Source of the DNA: Capsicum annuum
Taxonomy: Eukaryota; Streptophyta; Magnoliopsida; Solanales; Solanaceae
Length of the DNA: 64,000 nt
Reading direction: 5' to 3'
Assembly: GCF_002878395.1 (NCBI RefSeq)
Contig: NC_061121.1
Span: 137,547,671 to 137,611,670 of the forward strand
The notes beneath the pieces were generated by a model. The model saw only the letters and a program-made list of their open reading frames with translations, was not told where the DNA came from and did not search any database. Positions 45,881-58,268 of this stretch are shown one piece after another. Positions within the stretch are counted from its first letter, which is position 1, and every line of letters begins with the position of its first letter. The translations under genes were made by a program, and so were the position numbers.

Positions 45881-47260
45881 TCATCCATACTAAAAAACTA
45901 GTTTGTCTAAAACTAAAGGAAAGGGAAATACGTAAATCAATAAGAAGCCATGGATAATTACCATACATGTTAGACTTGACCTCCCAAGTAGCTTATATAT
46001 AGGTGAATGGCTCCACAAGACCTTAACTTTTAAAATAACTCTAGAACTCTAGAACGAAACCGTCCAACATCACTGGCTAGAATGGAGATGAGCTTCTCAA
46101 CAAAAGACAACAACTCATCTAACTAAACTAAACCCCAACGAATAACATGAGACTCATCTAAAATATAATGCTAAAACATAGAATCATGGAAAACTAAATG
46201 ACAAATTTATAAATCTAGGGTTAATGCTAACTTATTAGCCATATCCCTGATAGTTCAAAAATCTCAAAAGGTCTAATATACCTAGATCTAAGCTTTAATC
46301 TATCCCCAAACCTTATTACATCCTTCATGAGTGAAACACAAAGAAATACACGATCTCTGACACTGAATCATATGGTATGAAGTCTATGATCTACATAGAA
46401 CTTTTGCCTACTTTGAGTCACTCAAAGTCTATCCCAAATGACCCAAACTCTATTCAAAGACTCACGAAGCAAGTCTCTACCCTAAGTTCTAACCTTAGAA
46501 ACCTCAAACAAACTAACTGGAGAGCGATAACACCTACCATACAATCACTTATAAGGAGCTATGTTGATACTAGAATGGTAGACATTATCATACGCAAACT
46601 CTGCCAAAGCTAGAGGCTCCTCCCACTAACTTCCAAAGTCCAGTCCATAGTACAAACATGGAGCATATCCTTCGAAACATCAATTTTTTGCTCCAACTGA
46701 CCATCGGTCTGTGAGTGAAAAGTTGCACTAAGATCAACCCAGGTATCCAAATTCTCCTAAATAGACTCCCAAAAGAAAGATGTGAACACTGAACATCGAG
46801 CAAAGATGATAGATACTGGAACATCATAAAGATATATTATCTCACTAATATACATATAGGTAAACCTCTGGACACTAAAATACACCTAAACAATAATGAA
46901 ATAAGTAGATTTGGCAAATTGAATCATGATAACCCAAATACTATTTGAGAAAATTTGGTCAATCGATCTACGATGACCCTAATACTATTCTAACTACGGG
47001 AATAATGAAGGGACCTCATCATAAAGTCCATACCAATTCATTTCAATTTTTACTTGAGAATAGGTAATCTATGAAATAATCCACCAGGCCTTAAATGCTT
47101 GGCCTTCACTTATTGGCAACATAGGCAGTAAGCTATAAAGTTTTCTACATCCTTCATAATACCACCCAACTAGTAATGCTGACTCACGTCATGATACATC
47201 TAGGTCACTCTCGAATGCATGGAATATATAGAATGATAAGCCTTTCTAAGTAAATCTAAT
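45881..47260 (-). pseudogene. Integrase and chromodomain of minus-strand gypsy element, copy B
   Basis: On the minus strand from about 47200 down: degenerate HHCC finger, core remnants, ATFHSQTDGQ (about 46728-46698) with its usual E replaced (GQLEQK still gives a nearby Glu), LYGR (about 46540), and the chromodomain closing blocks near 46180-45960. Frame 46588-46827 is the same DNA in a shifted frame. Homologous to 25022-26200. No translatable product. Confidence 0.7.
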
Positions 47261-48060
47261 CTGCTAACGTACTCTTTGCATATAAATTTGGCCTTCAATA
47301 TTCAAAATACCATTTGAATAAAGTGATGCTTCCTTAGCATCACCACTTAACACCTTATCATAAATCACTCTCAAACTAATATCATAAACTAATGTCTTAA
47401 ATCTTCTCCATCAAAGAAGACCTAGCCTCCAAAAATGTAAAAACATGCCCAGGTGTTGAAATATCAAGCCTAACTATCTACTTATCAAAATACTAAACCT
47501 CTAAGGCCAAAGGCCTCTTTAGGGTCAAAAGATGCACTAATCTACCTATTCTAGTTGACTTTGGCTTAAGTAATCTGCTACCATATTAGCCTTACCTAAA
47601 TAAAAGAGAATAGTCAGGTCATAATCCTTAAGAAACTTAAGCCAATGATGTTACCTTAAATTATGATCTCGCTGGGTTAAGAAATACTAAAGTCTATGAT
47701 GATCTGAGAAAATCTCATGACGGACTCCATACAAGTAGTTCCTCCATAACTTCAAAATAAATACAATCGCATAAAACTCAAAATTGTGGGTAGGGTAATT
47801 CCTCTCATGGGGATTTAATTGATGACAATCTTTCATATAACCTTACCCTTCTAAATCAATACAAAACTTAAAGAAACACCTAAATCATTATAAATGATAG
47901 TAAAATCCACGCCCTCTTTGGGCAAAGTCAAGATAGAAGCTAAAGTCAACAAATACTTGAGCTTTTGAATGCTCGCCTCACAGGCATTTTATCACTGAAA
48001 GGAAATCATTTTCTGAGTCAACTTGGTCAATGGATCTTCAATAGATAAAATCCTTAAAAA
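47261..48060 (-). pseudogene. RNase H region of minus-strand gypsy element, copy B
   Basis: LKDYDLTILF (about 47640-47610) marks the RNase H end. Upstream, about 48020-47950, the KCEASF-like and further decayed blocks join the RT thumb. A segment near 47350-47400 is present here but not at the matching place in A. No intact catalytic motif can be defined. Confidence 0.55.
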
Positions 48061-48830
48061 ATGCTTATAATAGCCGAATAAACCAACAAAACTCTAAATC
48101 TTAATCAGAGAAGTAGGCGTTGCCCAATCATGAACCATTAAAATCTTGGATGGATCGACCATAACACTATCTTTAGTCACTACATGACCCTAGAACGAAA
48201 TAGACTCCAACCGAAACTCATATTTGGAGAACTTTTGCCTAAAACTTTTTATCTCTCAATCCCTAAAGCAAAATACGCAAATGCTTCTCATGATAGACCT
48301 CACTCTTGGAATAAAAAGATATATCATTCATAAATATAATGATAAAATAGTTAAGATACGGTAAAAATACACGGTTTATCAAATCCATGAACATGGATGG
48401 GGTGTTGCTCAACCCAAAGGAGATGACCAAGAACTCATAATAACCATACCTAGTCCAACAATCTATCTTTGAATTATCCAAATCTCTAACCTCAACTTGT
48501 TATACACGAACCTCAAATTGATCTTTGAAAATAGCAAAGCACCCTGAAGCTCGTCAAACAAATCATCAATACAAGGAAGAGGATACTTTTTCTTAATCTT
48601 CACCTTGTTCAACTATCAATAATCAATACACATGTAAATAGAGAGATCCTTTTTCATTACAAACAACACAAGCTTACCCCAAGGTGATACACTAGGTTAG
48701 ATAAATCCCTTATCTAATAACTCCAATAATTAATCCTTTAATTTCTTGTACTATTTAGGGTCATCCTATAAGGAGTAACAAAAATGGTCTTGGTTCTCAT
48801 CTTAAAATCAATGGAAAAGTTAATTTCATG
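48061..48830 (-). pseudogene. Reverse transcriptase of minus-strand gypsy element, copy B
   Basis: Frame 48263-48481 reads TRYGYYEFLVISFGLSNTP, then FMDLINRVFLPYLNYFIIIF, then MNDISFYSKSEVYHEKHLRI. This is the RT palm with the usual F-I/V-DDILVYS box turned into MNDISFYS, so the first of the two catalytic Asp residues is Asn and only one remains. Upstream parts (48500-48800) show remnants of the LDELQGA-like and SPWGA-like blocks in broken frames. It would copy element RNA in an intact relative. Confidence 0.8.
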
Positions 48831-49390
48831 ATCCAAAGGCCTACTAGGAAAATTATAAGAAAAACATCCATAAAGTCATAGACAATACAAATAAAAACCA
48901 AAGGAGGTTAAGTAACACTAATATCATAAATATGAGACAAATAAGAAAAAAAAACCCTATCAACCACATAATGAGCTTGAGGAAAAGATATAACTCTTTT
49001 AGGACTCGAATAAAGCACACCTTTTAAAGCTATCTTTGGTACATGCAACGGCACTACAATCATAGTCTTAGTATAATAATTTAGGACAACGAGGTAAGGA
49101 GCTAACTAATACATACCCAAGATGACTTCAAAACCTACCATATTAGGGACAATAAAATTTACCCAAATCTCATGCCCAAAATAAGTTTCAACGCAAGATC
49201 TATACACGTGATCAGCCACTAAAGAGACTTCTATAGGGGTAGAAACATGGATAGGCTTGGTAAGAGTCTCACTATAACAACCAAAACCCAAAGCTACTAA
49301 ACCAGAAGACCCATTATCTGAACACTACTAGGTTGTGTTCATTGGCCTACTATGATACATGAGAAATCCTCTTGAATTTCTACCTCAAAG
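48831..49390 (-). pseudogene. Aspartic protease of minus-strand gypsy element, copy B
   Basis: Frame 49106-49291 reads LTKPIHVSTPIEVSLVADHV, then YRSCVETYFGHEIWVNFIVP, and finally FEVILGMY, the second half of the chromovirus protease (consensus VSTPVGES...YRSC...W-x-DLIVLDM-x-FDVILGMDWL). The active-site half, expected near 49300-49390, shows only ALGFGCYS-like remnants. Confidence 0.75.
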
Positions 49391-50029
49391 AGCATAACCT
49401 CTCAACTAACCCTGACATTGTACCTTCTTATTGTCTTTCTTAAATCCATAAAGAATAGTCTTATTCATTCAAGAATGATCCACTATACTCTAAAATGATG
49501 CTCTATACACTATTATCGGAGTTGTAGCTAGCAGAAGAGAAATGTCCAACCCCTTAATGAGCTTCTAAATCTCCTCAAACTCAATAGCAATGTTGGTAAA
49601 AGAATATCAATACAAGGCATGGAAGTGCGCCTCATACTTTATAATAGTCATGGTTTCGTGCTCTAAATAATCAATCTCATCTCTAATCTAATACCTCAGA
49701 CTCAAAGGTACAAACCTATCTATAAAGGACTTAGTAAACTATTCCTAAATCATCTCTGGAGAATCAAAAGATTTGAAATAAACAAGAAACGTTCACCAAT
49801 CTATATTTGCATCTCTAAAATAATAATTAGTATTAGAAAACCCATTCAAATTATGTGAACCAAGGTTATGAAACTTCTCATGATAGTCAAGTAAGAATTC
49901 ATTGGCATCCTCGCCTATAGCACTACTGAATTAAGAAGGACCCAACTGAGTGAATCTCACAAACCTCTTCTAATCCACAAAAGAAATAAATAGACTCCTA
50001 ATAGGAAGAGGTGTAGTGAATCTAGCTTA
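49391..50029 (-). pseudogene. Gag of minus-strand gypsy element, interrupted by Athila-2
   Basis: Read from 50029 down the minus strand: FTQLGPS, stop, FSSAIGEDANEFLLDYHEKF, HNLGSHNLNG, then FIDRFVPLSLRY, YLEHETMTIIKYEAHFHALY and FEEI followed by KLIKGLD. These are the capsid-domain blocks of a solanaceous gypsy Gag. The 5' end of the gene lies beyond the 8-kb Athila-2 insertion, at 58009-58154. Stops show it was already decayed or has decayed since. Confidence 0.72.
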
Positions 50030-51647
50030 TGATCTAAGGTGGATTTATGCACCTCAGTGTTATTATTCGGGCTTACTTAGTATTGTTTTGAGTACTTCTC
50101 TTGTGCTTAATGAGTAAACATTTGAATAAATGTTAAAATACTTGATTATAATGTTTAATGTGTTATTCAAACAATATTTGAATCAAATTATCCACTTTGA
50201 GTTTAGAGGAGAAATCTAGTGTTACTAGCTTGAGCTATGTGTTGTTCTAGTTGATCTCGACGGATTCTACTGTGTCTAATTAGTTACTAACAGTATTATT
50301 GTGTAATAATGTGTAGAATAACTTATTTATAGTGTTAAATATTAAATTTAAACCCTCAAAGCTAAAAAAATATTACGTTAAAGATGAAATGGATAAAAGT
50401 AGTACTCTTAGCTCAAGTTACTAGCTCATCGTCGTTGATTGTATGTTGTGTTGAGCTCTAGTTTGTGGTGTTTGATAATATATTTTTCTTGTTGAGATGG
50501 TAATTAAGATATATGTATAATACAAAATCTGGAAATCAAGTGGAAAAAACACAAGTCTTGGAAATGATGGGCGAACACATGACCAAAAATAAATATTTTG
50601 GAGTCTTTCGAATGCCACGTACCTTCGGTACAATGTTAGGGATGTTCCACACCCTTGGGAGCATACTAAATTACTAATTACAGTATATGAACTCCATTAG
50701 GTGGTTCCTTAGATCCTATAAACTGCGATAAGGGCGTGGCACAACCCTAAGTCAAAATCAGTAGCTTGTGTATAAATAGGACAGTTAGTTGTTATGTTTC
50801 ACACCTTGTACGACCTTGGAAATTGAATGGAGGGTGGATAACACCACAAATAATGTTTTTCTTCAATTATTTTTTTTCTTTTATGTATTTTAACATGTAT
50901 TCATTTAGTGTAATTACGGTTATGTATATAATTAGCTAAACACACGTTTTCAGGGTTAAGGCCAAGAACATAACTATTATTGTTAAGATATGACTTGGTT
51001 TTTGATATTTATAATTATTGATTATTTTTTTGTCCTTATTATAACTATTTTAAGGATTTGGGATGCTTAGAATACATGTATAATCATCTTGTGAACCTAA
51101 GAGGATGAATAAGAGGATAGAACATAGAATGGATAGAATACAATTGTAATCTTCTAATTGAATGCAGTTATAATTTGTATTTAAGAAATAAATATACCTA
51201 TGTTCTCTATTTGGTCCAGGTATGGGATGAAATATGAATGTATTTAACTTAGTTATTTCATTCTCTCTCAATGATATAGTTATGGGGCTAAGTTAGATGA
51301 TTGATTAAAGGTTAGGTAGGTCATAGTCATAGTATGAACCTAGTGAACCAACAAACAATATAATTAACCTAAAAATGAATTTTATAGCTTATTATGATTT
51401 TTTCACAGCTCCTTGAACCTAGGTTTCTCCCCATAACTGTTCACACCTTTATTTACCACATTGTTTAGTTTACGTTAGTTATAACTATCAATTCTTCTAG
51501 TTATGTTAAACTGAATTAATCTTAATAGTTGAACTAGAATTTGACAGTTGCTTCACACTGGTCCTTGTGGTATTGATGCTTGTCTTTCAAAGGCTATTTT
51601 ACTAAATGGTAGACCACGTACACTTGCATGTGCTCTTGGGCGCAACA
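50026..51647 (+). repeat. 5' LTR of Athila-2
   Basis: Pairs with 56322-58008 over its whole length: GGTGGATTTATGCACC, GTGTTACTAGCTTGAG, GGCCAAGAACAT and a final GACCACGTACACTTGC block before ..AACA. No coding potential; minus-strand frames 50421-50633 and 51050-51271 are accidental. Confidence 0.75.
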
Positions 51648-52960
51648 AGTTTTTTGCGCTTAGTCTAGTTTAGTTTTACTTTTTGATTTATTTGGTGATT
51701 TTTACTTGGTCTAGGGTTTTAAATTTGTAGGAAACAAGTCAACAGTCTAGTAAGTTTGCAAGCAATAGGTAGTTTGTTTAACTAGACCCTCAGCCCGAGC
51801 AACATTTACACTAATGGGGGAAAGAACCAATACTTCTCTACCATATCCAGTAAATTCATGAAGAAGAGACAGTTCATGTAGTGGAAATCGCACATGTAAG
51901 TAAAGTGACCTTGGCCATTCACACATCGGTTGCTAGAGGTAGATTTGAACTAAAGCACAATATGGTGCAACTTTTGCACAGCTGTGGTTAGTTCACTAGG
52001 CTTACATATGAAGATCCTCAAGTTCACTTACAGAACTTCAAAGAAATTAATGACGTATTAATACCAACTGGAGTATCAACTAATTATGTGAGATTAACGT
52101 TCTTCCCCTTTTCCCTTTTGGGGGAAGAAAATAAATAATTATAAGCTGAGCCGACAACTTCTATCACAACATAGGATGACTTGTCCTGGAAATTCCATAT
52201 CCATTTTTTCCCATCTGGCAAAGATGTTAGATTTTGGGATTCAAGCAACGGATAGATAAGAATCTTTATCGTTCTTACGGAAGGTTCAAAGATCTTCTTC
52301 GGGACTTTCCACATCACTAGTATTCAAATAAGGTACTAGATCACACCTTTGTTAAGGCACATAACCATAACACAAAAATTTTGCTAGATTTATCTACAGG
52401 TGGTAAGTCTTTAAAACAGACTTATGATGATCTACACACCTTGTTGAACATGATTGCAGAAGGAAATATTGATTATCATGGTGATACCTTAAGTATCTTA
52501 GTGAAAAAGGTTTGTATATGATCAAATTTGATGCATAAAAGCGTTAGCTGCCTAACTTTTATCTATGCATAATCAAATAATGAATCACTTTATCATGTTT
52601 AGTGTGAAGCAAACTCTAGATCAGGTTAATAGAGTGCAACATGCTCTGATATGGTGTATGGAGTCAATCTTAAGTCTATCAACTTTGTGATCAATACATA
52701 AGAGCCAAATATGGTAATGTCAAAAAAAAAAAGTTGAAGACTCAGCCCATTCATTCTTAAAGCAACAACTAGTAGCAATAATTTCAATAGCCACTGTATA
52801 ACAAACATTGATTAACATTGAGGAAACACTACAAAAGATCATGGATAATAAAGAGAAAATGGCTTTTGATATAAAAAATCAACAAATTGCACAAAAATAG
52901 TTGGAGTAGTAGTTTGGGCAATTGCAGAAGGCATGGAATACCAGGCCTTAGGGTGGTTTG
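51648..52960 (+). pseudogene. Primer region and gag of Athila-2
   Basis: TTTTTTGCGC (51650-51659) recalls the TTTTTGGCGCC start of a tRNA-Asp primer site, with the rest lost. Gag remnants then read FELKHNMVQLLH (51946-51981), GQFTRLTYEDPQVHLQNFKE (51989-52048), VSTNYVRLTFFPFSL (52076-52120), AEPTTSITT-stop-DDLSWKF (52147-52195), in the order of Athila/Tat Gag. The block usually encoding the CCHC knuckle is not seen. Many stops; no product expected. Confidence 0.68.
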
Positions 52961-53239
52961 CTAAGTGATAATGAACTTGCAAAGTATGTTATGGAAATTA
53001 CTTTAATAAGTGGTGAGAATCTTAATTACAAACCTTCAAAAAAAGATAAGGAGGTAGATGCAGAGCTGGTTTCTAAAATGGTTGTAGACAAAGTTACATT
53101 GCTGATAATTTTTGGAAGTCTGATTTCCCAAAGACAACAGATGTTAAGAAGGAAAGGCCACCATCATCATTAACAGAGGATGCTTTTTTTAAGTTCTTTT
53201 ACAAGTTCAGAGAACTTCACATTAATTTATCTCTTTTAT

Positions 53240-53842
53240 ATGTTTTATAGGGAATGCCCAAGAATGCCAAGTACTTGAAGGATATGGTGACTAATAAACT
53301 GCAGCTGCAGGATATTGAGATAGTGGCTTTGATGGGGAAATGCAGCTCTGTAGTATTAAAAAAATGCTTTAAAAGCTTAAGTAGATAGGGATTTTTACCC
53401 TCACCATAAATATTTGTGATGGTTAAGTAGTTAGTGCCTTGAGTAATTTGGGGTAAGTACAAATTTGATGCCTCTACCCATGTTCAAAACTCTTGGGTTA
53501 GGTATGCTTGGACCATGCCCTTTGGTGCTGGAATTGGTGAATAAGACCATAATGAACCCCGATGGAATAATTAATGACGTCGTCATAAAGCCTAGTAAGT
53601 TTGAAATTCTTATTGATTTTATTATATTAGATTATGATATAGATTATAGGGTATCGATCATTCTGAGATTCCCATTCTTAGCCATGGGAGGATCATTGAT
53701 AGATGTGAGAAAGAGAACTCACACAAGGAGACTGGGTCACAAAGAGGTGGTTTTTAGAGTTTATAAGCCATTTAATCCACCTTTCGACTACAAAGATTTG
53801 TATTTGATTACAGTGATGGAAGTAGATAGTTCAGGATGGTAG
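53240..53842 (+). pseudogene. Aspartic protease of Athila-2
   Basis: PKNAKYLKDMVTNKLQLQDI (53258-53317) is the linker. The active-site loop then reads ALSNLG (53436-53453), where relatives have ALCDLGAS, so the catalytic Asp is Asn (codon 53445-53447). Frame 53465-53842 (125 codons) continues MPLPMFKTLGLG, LIDFIILDYDIDYRVSIIL, FPFLAMGGSLIDVRK and EVVFRVYKPFNPPFDYKDLY, the well-preserved rest of the domain. Active relatives cleave Gag-Pol; this copy lacks its key residue. Confidence 0.82.
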
Positions 53843-56321
53843 AAAGTGCACCACCAAAGAACTATTCGAACATTCACACTGAGATTCTCGAGCAACTACT
53901 TAATCCTAAGTTTATGATTACTACTGAGCCTGAAAAGGCTAAAATTGAAAAAATTGTTGACCTTACGAGATCACACTCAAGAGGTTAAAAAAGAGTGAGA
54001 TGATGGACTCCAATTTGGTAGGGTTATGTCAAGTCCCTAATTTCATATTTGAATTTCAATGATTATCCATGTGAAAGGATTTTCACCCCTTTTGGATTTG
54101 GTACCAACTACGCTACATTTTATTTTTGTTCGTAGGCAAAAATACCTCGGTCCCATAATTGCGGCAACATACCTGCGATCGCGGTCACTGTGGTTGCCTT
54201 AAAGTTATTTTGATTTCTGTATTTTACCTATCTTGATCAGTCGCAATCACGGCTCCAAGACCGCGACTGTGGTAACTGAGACTCTTTCCCATTCAGGGTC
54301 TTCCAGCTATACATCGCTTCTCTATTTGATCCCTTTAATGCTCAGTTCCACACCTTTCCTTTTCATCACCTTTATATTTATAAAATATGGAAATTATTGC
54401 ATTCAATTAATAAATTTTCTCTCACATCTCCAAATTATAGTAGTGTACACAAATTTGGATGTAAATGAGTGGTAAATTCACCACTCATTGCCACAAAACT
54501 AAATCATGCGCTGCTTGAGCGAAAAACCAAGTGAAGATTGGTTTTATTTTTTGTATTGTTTTTTTTATTTTATGTAGTTTTTATTTTTATTTAGTCACTA
54601 GTTGATGGGAAGTCTGATTACCTGAGACTTGAGCTAAAGAGCATGTCAGAGATTAAGTGTTGGGTCCTCTAGCCCTCTTGATATTCAAAAATGCTACTAG
54701 ATAGGCCTAGAGGCTTCAAGGAGAATTTATTTTCTACTTTTGAGTTTACTTTATGGGCAAAGTATGTTTTCAAGTGTGGGGCGGGGAAAGTCCCATTGGT
54801 TCGGGTGATGTAATTGCGTTAGAATCTTAGTATTTAGTTGTTGTTTTCTAATTTTTAGGTTAAATTTGAAAATTTTAAAAAAAAAATACAAATATATGTT
54901 TTTTTTTTAGGTTGAAGTTAGTTAGGTCAGTTTAGGAAGTTCCCACTTCACCCTACCCATGGTTGTTTTTTGGGTTTTTTACCATGGGGGACCCCGTAAA
55001 CCTAATATCCTTTTTCTTTTTAGGAGTAATTTTACAATTATTTGTGGTTTGGTAAGTGAGATATTATTATTGTTTTTATTTGTAATTGCATGATGCAAGT
55101 GGGCTTTGTGTGTAAGAGTACGCTTTTTATGTGATTATTACTTTTAAGACTCTTAGGCTCTAGTTTATGATCCATGTACATTGTTGGTTTTACTCTGAAA
55201 TTCATATGATTGTTTTGTTGAGAGTCTAGGATGGTGCTACTTGAGTTGAGCATATGCTATGTGTGAAGTGAGTTTTTGCGTATTCCTTGTTGCATGTGAT
55301 ATCTAGAATATGTCTGGTGTATGTGCAAAGTAAAATAATGAAAAAGGATTAGGAGATGATATAGGCATTTCTTTTACAACAATGTTTCATATCCTCTTTT
55401 ACCTACCTTTGTGCATAATTCATATGTTGCATTTTTCTATTCTCTTTGACTTTAATTTGATCCAAATATGCTTAGTACTTTAGTGAAAACTTAATAGGTT
55501 AAGGAGTACAGAAAAAAAGAGGGAAATAGGAAAGAGTGAGACCCCAAAAACTAGCTGTTGGTATGGAAAAATTGATACATTTTGTTAGTGGGAGTTTTAT
55601 GATGAAAAAGAGAGGTACTGTGCTAAAATTTGATCTTGAGCTGATGCAAAATATTCCCTCCACATTATATTTGACTGGCTTAATGAGATGGGGCAAAATA
55701 AAAGAGAATGGGTATGATATAAGTAGAGAAAATTGGTTGTTTATAGATTGATCTTAATGTTCATGTGATGTATTAAAGTTCATAGGGAAGTTAGTCCCAC
55801 TTTTATCCACATAGTCTCTACACGCCCCTTACTTACATTACAACCCTTAATAGACCAATTTGATCCTAAGTCCTAACATTCAGATATTAGCGGAGTACGA
55901 TACTAGGGCAAGCCTATGGTTCATCATGTGTAACTTGTGAATTCTTTGTGAGAGTGAGCGTAAATTGATTTTTTTGCCCATTATTGTAATAATTGCATCT
56001 ATGTGAGTGAGTATGGGTACCCCTTTTGTTTTAAGGGAACATGTTTGATGATATCTGGGTGAATTGTATGATCTCTATGATTGAGTAATATGCATGAATT
56101 TTCCAACTTGGTGAGTCAATTATTGAGTCTAGGGTCTTTTGGAGTAGTACTCTTGAGCTTTCATTTACGTGTATAATATGCTTAGAGTAAAAACATATAT
56201 TTTGGGCAATCATTGTAGTACTAGATTAAGTGTCTTTATCATTATTAAAGTGCAGAGTATTCACTAATTATGATGCTAAGAGAGAATATTTGTTCAAGGA
56301 GGAAAAAGGATTTAAGTGTGT
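53843..56321 (+). other. Athila-2 3' non-coding region
   Basis: About 2.5 kb without recognisable coding sequence. EILEQLLNPKFM and ITTEPEKAKIEK (53881-53955) is a last coding trace. A cluster of GCGATCGC/CCGCGACTG words lies at 54170-54275, poly-A and poly-T runs at 54876-54908, and GTGTGGGGCGGGGAAAG at 54773, reminiscent of the purine-rich blocks of Athila elements. A purine-rich stretch AAGGAGGAAAAAGGA (56296-56310) is a candidate polypurine tract. Confidence 0.55.
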
Positions 56322-58008
56322 GGTGATTATCTGAGGTGGATTTATGCACCTTAGTGTTATTATCCTGGATTAATTAGTCTTGTTTCGAGGACATCTCTTA
56401 TGCTTAATGAGTAAATCTTTGTCTAATTAAGGATCTTCTCATAGGTATAATGAGTAAATATTTGTATAATTGAGAATCTAATTTTTAAACTACTTTATTA
56501 TAATGTTTAAGGCGTGTTTAAAACAAGTTGGAATCAATTTGGAACTTAGAGTTTAGATCAGATAACTAGTGTTACTAGCTTGAGATATGTTTTGTTCTAG
56601 TTGATCTTTATGGATTATAGTGTGTTTAAGGAGATACTAAGGGTATTATTGGGTAACCACATGTGTAATAATTTTTTTATATTTTTTTAATGTTCTATTG
56701 AAACAAGACAAGACACAAAACACTAAGGTATAGACCAAAAGGACAAAACTAGTATTCTTAGCTTAAGTTACTAGTTCATTGTCCTAAATTGTATGTTCTG
56801 TTGAGCTCTAATTAGTGTTTTTTGATGCTTTATGGTCCTTGGTTATGTTATAATTATTATTTAAAAATGATACACAATATTTAAATCATGTGTAAATAGC
56901 ACGACAACACTTGGAAAGGATGGACAAAAACATAGGACAAGGCTTGACCAAAAATGGACGTTTTGGAGTCAATGGCGTGCCACAAAACTTTGGCACCGAG
57001 TTAGGTCCTTGAAATTACCTTAGCATAAGAAATGACCAATTAAAGTATCCCACCTCTATTAGTTTATGCTTCATACCATAGGAACCACGATAAATGCGTG
57101 ACACGGCCCTACCTCAAAATCAGCAGCTTGTGTCCAAGTATAAATAGGACACTTAGTTGTTATGTTTCACAACTTGGATGACCTTGGGAATTGAAGGGAG
57201 GCTGGAGAACACTTAAAATAGGGTTTTATTCCATTAATTTTTCTTTTTTATGGATTTTAACATGTATTCATTCATTGTGATAACATTTACATCCATGATC
57301 GGCTAAACACTGTTTTCCTATGTTAAGGCCAAGAACATGAGTATTATTGTTATGAATTGACCTGTTTTATTTTGTTTATCATTATTGGTTGTTTTATATC
57401 CTTATTATCACAAATATAAGGATTCTCAACTCTTAAAATACATTTATAATCATCTTCTTAACCTAGGAGGAGGAATAAGAGGATAAAACGTGGGATAGAA
57501 AGAATAGAAGTGTAATCACTAATTGAATGGAGTGATAATTGGCATTTAGGATAGGAATATACCAATGTACTATATTTGCTTCAAGTATGGGATGAAATAT
57601 GAATGTATTTAACATAGTTCTTTCATCCCTCTCAATGTGTAGTTGTGGGGTAAGTTAGATAATTCATTAGGGTTTGTAAGGCCATGGTGATAGTATGAAC
57701 CCTGTCAACTAAAAACCAAGGTAATCGACCTAGACGATAAAGTTTATCGCTTAGTATGATTGTTCACAAAGACCTATCCCCAAGTTTCTTCCTATAACTA
57801 TTCAAACCTTTAATTTACCTCATTGTTTAATTTATAATAGTTATAATGTTCAACTCATGTAGTTACGTTGCACTGATTTAATCTTATTATTTGAACAAGA
57901 ATTTGATAGTTTCTTAGTACTGCTCCATGTGGGATTGATACTTCCATTTTAATTTCCATTTTACTACTTGGTGACCACGTACACTTGCTTGTGTACTTAG
58001 GTATAACA
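56322..58008 (+). repeat. 3' LTR of Athila-2
   Basis: Homologous to 50026-51647. Ends GGTATAACA (58000-58008). One segment (56405-56480, TCATAGGTATAATGAGTAAA) is present only here and repeats the preceding LATE-type phrase CTTAATGAGTAAATC, a local duplication. Confidence 0.75.
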
Positions 58009-58268
58009 GCTAGATAAGAGCCCACTTGAGCAGCTAACATAAATGAAGGATGAACCCCTGATCTCAGAATACCATACTCAGATATTGGCATAGAAAAGAG
58101 TGGAACACAATTTAGAAATGTGGTATGAAAGATCCGCCCGATAAGGAACAACATAAGGAAAGCTTCCTAAAGACGTCTTATAACCTCCCGGTGATAGGTC
58201 CAAATTTCTACGTACCAATATGTGAGGCTCTATTAGGCACCCGTTCTTACACTATTGAGACCAATGAA
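58009..58268 (-). pseudogene. Leader and first codons of gag of the minus-strand gypsy element
   Basis: Follows the primer site on the minus strand. The phrase CGTACCAATATGTGAGGC (58211-58228, plus strand) is common in leaders of solanaceous gypsy elements. Frame 57855-58154 begins here and runs into the Athila-2 LTR. Together with 49391-50029 it brackets the insertion. Confidence 0.6.

Larger units (their letters stand above)
50026..58008 (+). mobile_element. Athila-2: Athila/Tat-like LTR element with gag and protease only
   Basis: Paired LTRs (about 50026-51647 and 56322-58008) around 4.67 kb. Coding remnants are limited to gag (51780-52960) and protease (53240-53842); RT, RNase H and integrase are not found. 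TCTAG at 50021-50025 and GCTAG at 58009-58013 give a 4-of-5 match as a possible target duplication. The element lies inside the gag of the minus-strand gypsy element. Confidence 0.72.

Noticed and set aside
55536..55751. 71-codon plus frame with methionine start in Athila-2
   Set aside because: No motif, overlapped by an equally long minus frame, and located in the 3' non-coding part of the element.
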